From assembly GCF_009183655.1 (NCBI RefSeq), contig NZ_WEIO01000007.1, forward strand, positions 1-64,000: a DNA stretch of 64,000 nucleotides, given 5' to 3'. Position 1 is the stretch's first letter; the number at the start of each line of letters is the position of its first letter. Below, piece by piece: positions 44,067 through 51,683 of this stretch. The stretch is from Bacillus aerolatus. GTDB lineage: Bacteria; Bacillota; Bacilli; Bacillales; Domibacillaceae. A model generated the notes under the pieces. That model ran no database searches. It had not been told where the DNA came from and saw only the letters and a list, made by a program, of their open reading frames with translations. The position numbers and the translations under genes were made by a program.

Positions 44067-44094
44067 AAAAAAGGGTCCTCAGGGCTCTTTTTTT
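44067..44094 (+). terminator. Terminator of ytmP
   Basis: Stem AAAAAGGGTCC / GGGCTCTTTTT including GU wobbles. Confidence 0.65.
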
Positions 44095-44169
44095 CTTGAA
44101 TTTTGTTGTTGCATGTCCGCAAGAGTCGTGGTATGGTTTGAACGAAAAAATTATGAATGAGGTGCCGCT

Positions 44170-44808
44170 ATGCGATTAAGAAATAAACCATGGGCCCGGG
44201 AAAAAATAGAGGCTCATCCCCAATATATTGTTCCGAATCCAGAAGGCCACGCTGGAAATTGGCAAGAAGTATTTAACAATAACAATCCTTTATACATTGA
44301 AGTCGGAACAGGAAAAGGCCAGTTCGTTACAGAAATGGCAAAAGCTCACCCGGATATTAATTTTATCGGCGTTGAACTGTATGAAAGCGTGATTATTTCG
44401 GCGCTCGACCGGCTCATTGAAGCGGACCTTCCTAATGTGAAGCTGTTAAATGTCGATGCGAGAAATCTTGGCCAATATTTCGCCAAAGGAGATGTCAGCC
44501 GCGTTTATTTAAATTTTTCCGATCCATGGCCAAAAAACCGCCACGAAAAACGGAGACTGACATATCGGACATTTTTAAAGCTATATGAAGACATTATGCC
44601 GGATGGCAGCGAGATTCATTTTAAAACGGATAATCAGGGGCTGTTTGAATTTTCACTGCGAAGTTTTTCAGAATATGGCATGCTGCTCACATTTGTGAGT
44701 CTGGATCTCCATAGCAGTGATTTTAAAGGCAACATCATGACAGAATACGAAGAAAAATTTTCGGCGAAAGGCCAGCGGATTTACCGCGCTGAAGCGAAAT
44801 ATCGCTGA
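44170..44808 (+). CDS. trmB: tRNA (guanine-N7-)-methyltransferase
   Basis: 212 residues, methylates G46 of tRNA. Motifs [15 protein letters not shown] (SAM), [10 protein letters not shown], and [17 protein letters not shown] (the TrmB DPWPKxRH signature), then [11 protein letters not shown]. Start ATG at 44170 with GAGGTG upstream. Confidence 0.96.
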   Translation: MRLRNKPWAREKIEAHPQYIVPNPEGHAGNWQEVFNNNNPLYIEVGTGKGQFVTEMAKAHPDINFIGVELYESVIISALDRLIEADLPNVKLLNVDARNLGQYFAKGDVSRVYLNFSDPWPKNRHEKRRLTYRTFLKLYEDIMPDGSEIHFKTDNQGLFEFSLRSFSEYGMLLTFVSLDLHSSDFKGNIMTEYEEKFSAKGQRIYRAEAKYR

Positions 44809-44833
44809 CGAAAAATCCATAATGAAGCAAAAG

Positions 44834-44875
44834 AAGGATGAGGCATTACTGTTAAGTAGTGTCTCATCCTTTTTC
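44834..44875. terminator. Terminator trmB / lipoprotein gene
   Basis: Stem AAGGATGAG-CATTACT / AGTAGTG-CTCATCCTT with T-run between convergent genes. Confidence 0.88.
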
Positions 44876-44906
44876 AAAGATAAAAGATATAAGAAGAATC
44901 AACAAC

Positions 44907-45488
44907 TTAACGAGGATTCGGAAAGACTCTTCGCACTGTTTCATTGAATTCTTCAAAGAAACCTTCTACCGGATCACCTGCATTAATTCTATCTCCGTAA
45001 TCCGTCATTCGGTCAACAAAATCAGGGTTTGTTGATACATATACGTTTCGAATATCCGGATCAGCAGCCCTTACTTCACCAGCAATTTTCTCTTCAAGTC
45101 GATTAGTTACTTTGCCTGCTGCTCCGTCTTTTAAAACAACTGCGGCGTAGGCATTACGGTTTGTAACAATAACGTTTGCTGTGTTTACTTCTGCTAGGTC
45201 TGCTACTCGATCAGCCGCTTTATCAGCCACTTCCATTCGGTTTTCATTATCAACATTGCGATCTACGTCATTAACGCCATTGCGATCGGCGTTATTAACA
45301 TCATTATGATCGAAATTATTGACATCCATTCGGTTATCTCTCATATCGTCATCATCCGGATTATATCGAACGTTTTGGATGTTATTGCGATCGGGCTCGT
45401 TTAGCGGTTGATTTCCTTGAAAAGCGTTACAGCCAAACAATAAAGGAATTGGCAAAAAAGCTATTGTTAAATGCTTCATTTTTATCAC
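44907..45488 (-). CDS. YhcN/YlaJ-type sporulation lipoprotein
   Basis: 193 residues from GTG 45488 (GGGAGGAG 8 nt upstream; ATG 45479 is 17 nt away). Signal peptide with lipobox PLLFGC. A region rich in Asn, Asp and Arg (residues ~35-85, repeating DVNN, DRNGVND, DRNVDNEN) precedes the conserved domain: ADRVADLAEVNTANVIVTNR, AYAAVVL, RNVYVSTNPDFVDRM. YhcN/YlaJ lipoproteins occur in spore membranes and affect germination or outgrowth. Expression timing cannot be read here. Confidence 0.82.
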   Translation of the reverse strand: MIKMKHLTIAFLPIPLLFGCNAFQGNQPLNEPDRNNIQNVRYNPDDDDMRDNRMDVNNFDHNDVNNADRNGVNDVDRNVDNENRMEVADKAADRVADLAEVNTANVIVTNRNAYAAVVLKDGAAGKVTNRLEEKIAGEVRAADPDIRNVYVSTNPDFVDRMTDYGDRINAGDPVEGFFEEFNETVRRVFPNPR

Positions 45489-45654
45489 TATTATCACTCC
45501 TCCCATGGATGCTATATCTTTAAAGTGAGCAAGTTTATGAATAATATGTATGAATAAATTAAAGGGCTTTCCCATTGTCAAAATCCGGCTAAATAGTACA
45601 ATTTTTCGAAAAGTGTTACAATTGATGGCGTATGAACAAAGGGGAGGTATGCTG

Positions 45655-46515
45655 ATGGAAACTTTAAAAGCGGGGGACGTGACTTTAACGTGGTTAAACG
45701 GAGGCGTAACCCATATGGATGGAGGAGCGATGTTTGGCGTTGTGCCAAAACCGCTCTGGTCGCGCAAATATGCCCACAATGAAAAGAACCAGATTGAATT
45801 GCGTTCTGATCCAATTTTTTTTCAGTTGGAAGGAAAAAATATTTTAATTGAAGCTGGAATAGGAAACGGACGGTTGACGGACAAGCAAATCCGCAATTAC
45901 GGGGTGGAAGAAGAATCGAAAGTAGAGGAAGGCTTGCAAGAGCTGGGCTTGACGTCTGCTGATATTGATATCGTACTCATGACGCATATGCATTTTGACC
46001 ATGCGCTGGGCTTAACAAAACTGGAGGGCGGAAAGCTTGTGTCTGCTTTTCCGAACGCTGTTATTTATACATCGGAAACTGAGTGGGAAGAAATGAGGCA
46101 TCCGAATATCCGTTCAAGAAATACGTACTGGAAAGAAAACTGGGAAGCGATCGAGCGCCAGGTGCAAACATATAAAAAAGAATTGGAACCAGTCAAAGGC
46201 GTGAAAATGATTTATACAGGCGGCCACAGTGACGGCCATTCTATTGTTACAATCGAAAGCGGCGGCGAATGGCTCATTCATATGGCGGACTTAATGGCGA
46301 CTCATGCGCATCAAAATGTATTGTGGGTGATGGCGTATGATGATTATCCGATGGATTCCATTGCTGCGAAACAAAAGTGGCTGCCGGAAGGAATGAAAAA
46401 AGGAGCTTGGTTCTTCTTTTACCATGATGCGGTGTATCGGGCTGTGAAGTGGGATAAGGATGGGGAACTCATCGACTGCGTTAAGCGGGAAAAAGCTGCG
46501 GTGGGAAACGGATAA
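45655..46515 (+). CDS. ytnP: Metallo-beta-lactamase-fold lactonase YtnP
   Basis: 286 residues. The binuclear zinc motif HMHFDHALG (HxHxDH) is followed by GGHSDGHS and an Asp in [14 protein letters not shown], as in AHL-lactonase-type enzymes. B. subtilis YtnP has been reported to degrade signalling lactones (quorum quenching). ATG 45655 with GGGGAGG 7 nt upstream, chosen over an ATG 6 nt earlier that is too close. Confidence 0.9.
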   Translation: METLKAGDVTLTWLNGGVTHMDGGAMFGVVPKPLWSRKYAHNEKNQIELRSDPIFFQLEGKNILIEAGIGNGRLTDKQIRNYGVEEESKVEEGLQELGLTSADIDIVLMTHMHFDHALGLTKLEGGKLVSAFPNAVIYTSETEWEEMRHPNIRSRNTYWKENWEAIERQVQTYKKELEPVKGVKMIYTGGHSDGHSIVTIESGGEWLIHMADLMATHAHQNVLWVMAYDDYPMDSIAAKQKWLPEGMKKGAWFFFYHDAVYRAVKWDKDGELIDCVKREKAAVGNG

Positions 46516-46703
46516 AAAGCGGAGCTGCCTCAAAGGCTTTTATGATTTATGAGCGTGCTCCCGCTCACAAACCAATAAGGGAAAGCACATTGATTAGAGA
46601 GTTGTTCATTGTTTCGGGTATTTTGTCCACGCTTTCTGATGTTTGTCGAAACTCTGAAACCCGGAACACATTACAGCGCCGTTCTATTTTATTAATTAAA
46701 AGT

Positions 46704-46752
46704 GAGGTTGTCCCCAAAAGCCGGTGAATAACCGGCTTTTGGGGACAACCTC
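46704..46752. terminator. Perfect 21-bp inverted repeat between ytnP and ytzB
   Basis: Arms at 46704-46724 and 46732-46752 are exact complements (begin GAGGTTGTCCCC, end GGGGACAACCTC) around TGAATAA. It lies between convergent genes and probably terminates both, although T-runs are weak on both sides. Confidence 0.7.
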
Positions 46753-46759
46753 TTGTTGA

Positions 46760-47080
46760 TTAATATGTTCTATATACGTCCATAATCGCTCCGGTTTTGG
46801 AGTCGGCAACAAATTCAAATTGTTCTCTTTCCTGGCCGATCGTGCGGGACACGCCGCCTTTGTACACCATTTTATCTAAGCCAGTTTTCGTCAATGGCTC
46901 CGGCTTCATTTTAATCCAGGACCCGTCAATCGACCCCTCAGTTTTAAATGCTTCCTTTACTTCTTTCAACGCTTTCTCCGCTGACACATATGTAGTTTTC
47001 GCTAAGCCTTGTTGCACGAGCACAGCCCCTGCTGCTCCTGCTGCCGCTCCTAAAATAAATGTACCCCAATTGATATTCAT
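46760..47080 (-). CDS. ytzB: PepSY-like membrane-anchored protein YtzB
   Basis: 106 residues with an N-terminal hydrophobic helix rich in Ala/Gly (WGTFILGAAAGAAGAVLV), then a PepSY-type domain (AEKALKEVKEAF ... QFEFVADSKTGAIMDVYRTY). PepSY domains inhibit or modulate extracytoplasmic proteases. ATG 47080 follows AGGGGTGA. Divergent from ytoP. Confidence 0.82.
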   Translation of the reverse strand: MNINWGTFILGAAAGAAGAVLVQQGLAKTTYVSAEKALKEVKEAFKTEGSIDGSWIKMKPEPLTKTGLDKMVYKGGVSRTIGQEREQFEFVADSKTGAIMDVYRTY

Positions 47081-47269
47081 CACAATCACCCCTGTTTAAT
47101 AGATTGCTAATAGTATACCGCAAATATGAAGCGAATTGAAATGTCTGCCTTTCATAGATGGAAAGTCTTTCTCTGTTTTTCATTGACTGTTCCGGGTTCA
47201 TTGCTGGCAAGCGGGCCCAATTTTCTGTAAAATGAAATCAATGCAGATTTTAAAAAGGGGATCATATAA

Positions 47270-48343
47270 ATGAATAAAGAAACGATGGAACTGTTCAAAA
47301 CGTTAACTGAACTTCCCGGAGCTTCCGGAAATGAACATGACGTACGCCGATTTATGCGCTCACAGCTGAAGCTTTATGCGGATGAGATCGTGCAAGACGG
47401 GCTTGGCAGTATGTTTGGTGTGAAAAAAGGAACGGAAAACGGCCCGGTCGTGATGGTCGCGGGCCATATGGACGAAGTCGGATTCATGGTGACACAGGTT
47501 ACAGATAACGGTATGATCCGCTTTCAACCGCTTGGCGGCTGGTGGAGCCAGGTACTTCTCGCACAGCGCGTCCAAATTATGACAAACAAAGGTCCTATAA
47601 CTGGTGTGATCGGTTCCATACCTCCTCATTTGTTAAGTGAAGAGCAGCGCAAAAAGCCGATGGAAATTAAAAATATGCTGATTGATATCGGCGCGGATGA
47701 TAAAGAAGATGCGAAAAAAATTGGCATCAAGCCGGGGCAGCCGATTTTGCCAGTGTCCGCTTTTACGCCGATGGCTAATGAGAAAAAAATTCTCGCCAAA
47801 GCGTGGGACAACAGGTACGGCTGCGGGCTGGCGATTGAATTGCTGAAAGAGCTGAAAGGAGAAACGGTGCCGAATACGCTTTACTCCGGAGCGACTGTAC
47901 AGGAAGAAGTCGGCTTGCGCGGCGCCCAGACAGCAGCGGAAATGATCAAGCCGGATATTTTCTTTGCACTTGATGCGAGCCCGGCCAATGATGCATCAGG
48001 TGATAAAAAAGAATTCGGCCAAATCGGCAAAGGCGCCCTGCTGCGCATTTTTGACGGGACAATGGTGACGCACCGCGGCATGCGCGAATTTGTGCTCGAT
48101 ACAGCTGAAAGCCACAACATTCCATATCAGTATTTTGTATCACCAGGCGGAACGGATGCCGGCCGCGTCCACACATCGAACGAAGGTGTACCGAGTGCGG
48201 TCATCGGCATTTGTTCACGCTATATCCATACGCATGCGTCCATCATTCACGTCGATGATTACGCGGCAGCAAAAGAGCTGATTACCCGCCTTGTAAAAGC
48301 GAGCGACAAAGCGACCGTTGATTCGCTGAAGGCAGGGAGCTGA
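47270..48343 (+). CDS. ytoP: M42-family aminopeptidase YtoP
   Basis: 357 residues, cocatalytic-zinc glutamyl/deblocking aminopeptidase family. Zinc ligands in [10 protein letters not shown] (His, catalytic Asp), [14 protein letters not shown] (bridging Asp), [12 protein letters not shown] (general-base Glu plus Glu ligand), [10 protein letters not shown] (Asp) and [14 protein letters not shown] (His). Cytoplasmic, degrades short peptides. AAAAGGGG precedes the ATG. Confidence 0.94.
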   Translation: MNKETMELFKTLTELPGASGNEHDVRRFMRSQLKLYADEIVQDGLGSMFGVKKGTENGPVVMVAGHMDEVGFMVTQVTDNGMIRFQPLGGWWSQVLLAQRVQIMTNKGPITGVIGSIPPHLLSEEQRKKPMEIKNMLIDIGADDKEDAKKIGIKPGQPILPVSAFTPMANEKKILAKAWDNRYGCGLAIELLKELKGETVPNTLYSGATVQEEVGLRGAQTAAEMIKPDIFFALDASPANDASGDKKEFGQIGKGALLRIFDGTMVTHRGMREFVLDTAESHNIPYQYFVSPGGTDAGRVHTSNEGVPSAVIGICSRYIHTHASIIHVDDYAAAKELITRLVKASDKATVDSLKAGS

Positions 48344-48394
48344 GAAAAGAGCAGCGAATTTTAAAGGGCAGTGTTAATCAAAATAACAAGTAAA

Positions 48395-48433
48395 AACAGA
48401 GACCTGTTCGCAGTAGTTGAACAGGTCTCTGTT
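48395..48433 (+). terminator. Terminator of ytoP
   Basis: Perfect 15-bp stem AACAGAGACCTGTTC / GAACAGGTCTCTGTT. Confidence 0.85.
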
Positions 48434-48562
48434 ATATGCTTCCCGGTCTATTGGACGTAAAAATTCAAAATCAAAGTAAATATCTCTAAATCCATACTTC
48501 TCTGTAGCTCTAAAAGGGAAGAGTGCGGATTCGAGATACATGTATAGAAAGAAGGAAATACA

Positions 48563-49075
48563 TTGAAAATAGCGATTGGTTCAACAAACGGGGCGAAGAA
48601 ACTCGCCGTGGAAAAAGCGGCAAGAGCCGCGGGGCTGGAAGCAGAACTTGTGTCGATTTCTGTTCCGTCCGGTGTTAGCGAACAGCCGTTTTCCGATGAA
48701 GAAACGCGCCGGGGAGCGATTAACCGGGCTGAAAATGTGTTGTTCGAAGAGAAAGCCGATATCGGGATTGGTCTTGAAGGTGGAGTGATGGAAGCGGAGG
48801 AGGGGCTGTATTTGTGTAATTGGGGAGCGCTTGCGGCGAAGAATCATCCGGTTGTGACAGCGGGCGGTGCGAGAATTTTGCTGCCACAGGAAATAGCGGA
48901 TCGCCTTCGCAGCGGGGAAGAGCTTGGTCCGGTCATGGATCATTTTACCGCGCGCAAAGGTATCCGTCAGCACGAAGGAGCCGTCGGCGTGTTTACAAAT
49001 GGGCTTGTGACGAGGGATGAAATGTTTTTACATGTGGCAAAACTATTGTTGGGACAGTTTTTACTGAAAAAATAG
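48563..49075 (+). CDS. DUF84 / YjjX-like inosine-xanthosine triphosphatase
   Basis: 170 residues from TTG 48563 (AGAAGGAA upstream). N-terminal KIAIGSTNGAKKLAVEKA and the SVPSGVSEQPFSDEETRRGA signature followed by GIGLEGGV belong to the YjjX/DUF84 house-cleaning NTPase family that hydrolyses ITP and XTP. Not part of the ytoP-ytpP interval as I recall it for B. subtilis. Confidence 0.85.
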   Translation: MKIAIGSTNGAKKLAVEKAARAAGLEAELVSISVPSGVSEQPFSDEETRRGAINRAENVLFEEKADIGIGLEGGVMEAEEGLYLCNWGALAAKNHPVVTAGGARILLPQEIADRLRSGEELGPVMDHFTARKGIRQHEGAVGVFTNGLVTRDEMFLHVAKLLLGQFLLKK

Positions 49076-49155
49076 CGGCAGCCTCTTCATCTAGTCTACA
49101 AACCAGTATATAATTGTCTTTACACCAGTCAATGAAGGTGTAAGGAGGAATCATT

Positions 49156-50172
49156 GTGAAAGCATATTTACAAAAGAAAGGTGTCTCGCTGTCACCAAAA
49201 GTATATTTAGTGGAAGCGCTCAGTTATATGGCACTTGGGCTGTTCAGCTCACTCATTATCGGGCTGATTATTAAAACAATCGGCGAACAGTTTGATGTTC
49301 CTTTTCTAATAGAAATGGGCAAGTTGGCCATGAGCTTAATGGGCCCTGCGATTGGAGTGGCTGTCGCTTTTGGCTTGAAGGCGCCGCCGCTTGTTTTGTT
49401 TGCAAGTGCCGTAACAGGAGCGGCAGGAGCGGCTCTCGGCGGACCTGCAGGAAGTTACGTAGCGGCACTTTTAGGCGCGGAAGTTGGTAAAGCACTCAGC
49501 GGCACGACAAAAGTGGATATTATTGTCGCTCCCTTTGTCACAATCGCAACCGGGTATACGGCAGCTGCTTTTTTAGGGCCAGGCATTGATACCTTTATGA
49601 AGCTTTTTGGAGGCTGGATTGAATGGGCGACGCTGCAACGGCCGATCACAATGGGCATTTTAGTCGCCGTGTTAATGGGACTGGCCCTTACCGCTCCGAT
49701 TTCAAGTGCAGCGATCGCGTTAATGCTTGATTTAAACGGGTTGGCTGCGGGAGCCGCGACGATCGGCTGCAGTGCGCAAATGATCGGTTTTGCAGTAGCA
49801 AGCTGGCGTGAAAATAAGTTTGGCGGCTTTATCGCTCAAGGGCTCGGCACATCGATGCTGCAGGTGCCGAACATTATTCAGCACCCGCTCATCCTTATTC
49901 CGCCGACTGTTGCCGGAGCGATATTAGCGCCGATTGGCACAACGATATGGCCAATGATGAACAATGCCGCAGGTGCAGGCATGGGTACATCCGGTTTTGT
50001 TGGACAAATTATGACATTTTCCGTAATGGGCTTTGAGCCGAGCGTGTTTTTGCAAGTCTTTCTGCTTCATTTTGCCGGCCCGCTTGTGATAAGCTTAGCG
50101 ATATCAGAAGCAATGAGGAAAAAAGGCTGGATTCAACCAGGCCAGATGACTATTTCAACTGGGGGCAAATAA
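49156..50172 (+). CDS. PTS EIIC-like membrane protein (PfoR-type)
   Basis: 338 residues with about 9-10 transmembrane segments, rich in Gly and Ala (ASAVTGAAGAALGGPAGSYV). Matches the PTS_EIIC_2 / PfoR-type membrane family in overall pattern (GPAIGVAVAFGLKAPPLVLF, NNAAGAGMGTSGFVGQI). No PTS IIA/IIB domain or gene is nearby, so sugar phosphotransfer is doubtful. GTG 49156 with AGGAGGA upstream. Three nt before ytpP, hence co-transcribed with it. Confidence 0.75.
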   Translation: MKAYLQKKGVSLSPKVYLVEALSYMALGLFSSLIIGLIIKTIGEQFDVPFLIEMGKLAMSLMGPAIGVAVAFGLKAPPLVLFASAVTGAAGAALGGPAGSYVAALLGAEVGKALSGTTKVDIIVAPFVTIATGYTAAAFLGPGIDTFMKLFGGWIEWATLQRPITMGILVAVLMGLALTAPISSAAIALMLDLNGLAAGAATIGCSAQMIGFAVASWRENKFGGFIAQGLGTSMLQVPNIIQHPLILIPPTVAGAILAPIGTTIWPMMNNAAGAGMGTSGFVGQIMTFSVMGFEPSVFLQVFLLHFAGPLVISLAISEAMRKKGWIQPGQMTISTGGK

Positions 50173-50174
50173 AC

Positions 50175-50486
50175 GTGAAAAAACTAACTTCAATGGACGA
50201 GTTTCAACAGCTGAAACAATCAGGAAAGCACATTTTTTTATTTTCCGCCGACTGGTGCCCGGACTGCCGGGTGATTGAACCGGTGCTGCCGGAAATTGAA
50301 GAGAAATTCAATGGCTATACATTTGTTTATGTCGACCGCGATGACTTTCTTGATTTATGCATCAGCATGGACATTTTCGGCATTCCGAGCTTTGTGGCAT
50401 TTAATAATGGCACGGAACTCGGCCGTTTCGTCAGCAAAGACCGGAAAACGAAAGAAGAAATCGAGCAATTTATTGAAGGACTATAA
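50175..50486 (+). CDS. ytpP: Thioredoxin-like protein YtpP
   Basis: 103 residues, thioredoxin fold with active site WCPDC (FSADWCPDCRVIEP) and the cis-Pro in FGIPSFVAF. Cytoplasmic thiol-disulfide exchange; CPDC differs from canonical CGPC and implies another redox potential. It starts 3 nt after the upstream membrane protein. Confidence 0.9.
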   Translation: MKKLTSMDEFQQLKQSGKHIFLFSADWCPDCRVIEPVLPEIEEKFNGYTFVYVDRDDFLDLCISMDIFGIPSFVAFNNGTELGRFVSKDRKTKEEIEQFIEGL

Positions 50487-50594
50487 AGATACAGCGTCTG
50501 GTTCGCCGGCAGTTCCCATCGCTTTCCGATTCCTAATGGAAAGCGGCGGATCGCCGGCAGCCAGGCGTCTTTGTTGAGAAAGGAGAGAGAAATT

Positions 50595-51404
50595 ATGGAT
50601 TCGAAAAAATTAAGAAGAATTCTCGAAGAGCGGCTGCAACAGGAAGATCGCTCATTTTCATTCGACCGCGAAAAAGATGAACTGCGGATTGAAAATAAAG
50701 ACTCACGTAAAGGAATCACCGTTTCCTTGCCCGGCATTGTTGCCAAATGGCATACGAAAAAAGAACAAGCCATCGATGAAGTCGTTTATTACGTGGAAGA
50801 AGCATTGGCGGTTATGGGAGCGGACCATTCCCTGTCTGATCAGGAAAAAAACATTTTTCCGGTGATCCGCTCGGCTTCCTTTCCAAAGGAAACGTCAGAT
50901 GGCGTGCCGTTTTTTATGGATGAACATACCGCGGAGACCCACATTTATTATGCGCTGGATCTCGGAAAGACGTACCGTTTGATTGACGAGCGGTTAATGA
51001 AAAAAGAAAATTGGACAGAAGAGCGCATTCGGGAAATGGCCCGCTTCAACCTTCGTTCCTTATCGACGAATATGAAAAAAGATGAGGTTTCCGGCAATTT
51101 ATTTTATTTCCTCAATACGAATGACGGCTATGATGCCAGCCGAATTTTAAACGAAAAATTTTTAAAAGAAATGGCTGAAAAAACCGAAGGCGAAATGACA
51201 GTGTCTGTTCCTCATGGGGATGTGTTAATCATCGGTGACATCCGCAATGAAACAGGCTACGACGTTCTTGCCCAAATGACGATGAGCTTTTTTACGAACG
51301 GGCACGTACCGGTGACGGCTCTTTCCTTTATTTATGAAGATGGGAAACTCGATCCGATCTTTATTATGGCTAAAAACCGGGTGGCGCAGAAAAAGAATAA
51401 ATAA
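50595..51404 (+). CDS. ytpQ: YtpQ (DUF1444)
   Basis: 269 residues, cytoplasmic, all-alpha/beta with no recognised catalytic motif. Matches the DUF1444/YtpQ family: [20 protein letters not shown] at the start and [20 protein letters not shown] near the end. ATG 50595 with AAAGGAGAGAG upstream. In B. subtilis ytpR follows; here it does not. Confidence 0.88.
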   Translation: MDSKKLRRILEERLQQEDRSFSFDREKDELRIENKDSRKGITVSLPGIVAKWHTKKEQAIDEVVYYVEEALAVMGADHSLSDQEKNIFPVIRSASFPKETSDGVPFFMDEHTAETHIYYALDLGKTYRLIDERLMKKENWTEERIREMARFNLRSLSTNMKKDEVSGNLFYFLNTNDGYDASRILNEKFLKEMAEKTEGEMTVSVPHGDVLIIGDIRNETGYDVLAQMTMSFFTNGHVPVTALSFIYEDGKLDPIFIMAKNRVAQKKNK

Positions 51405-51412
51405 TGGTGACT

Positions 51413-51453
51413 GAAAAGTCTCGGAAGCGGGAAACTGCTCCCGAGACTTTTTT
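51413..51453 (+). terminator. Terminator of ytpQ
   Basis: Stem AAAAGTCTCGG / CCCGAGACTTTT with T-run. Confidence 0.87.
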
Positions 51454-51456
51454 GGT

Positions 51457-51577
51457 GTTTAGGAAAGTATATTTTTGGAAGCTGTGGATCAGTTTGTGAA
51501 TGATTTATCTGCGGCAAGCGTAAGCGCCTGGCGCCTCTATGGTCTAGTCAGGGCTGATCAAGGCACTTGCGCTTTTG
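51457..51577. repeat. Dispersed hairpin repeat, copy E (degenerate)
   Basis: A weakened leading segment (TTTAGGAAAGTAT ... TGTGGATCAGTTTG) is followed by a short element: GGCAAGCGTAAGCGCCTGGCGCC and GGGCTGATCAAGGCACTTGCGC. The central hairpin is lost. It occupies the place where ytpR would be expected. Confidence 0.6.
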
Positions 51578-51683
51578 TTCCATTTAACGGTTCAAAAGGC
51601 TCAATTGTTGTCTTTAACTATCGTAATGAAGAGAAAAACTGTTAAAATATGAATTGATTCTCTAAAAAGAAAGAGTGATTTTA

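Noticed and set aside
46542-46727. A 61-codon plus-strand frame after ytnP
   Set aside because: No ribosome site, and it enters the 21-bp inverted repeat; composition is not protein-like.
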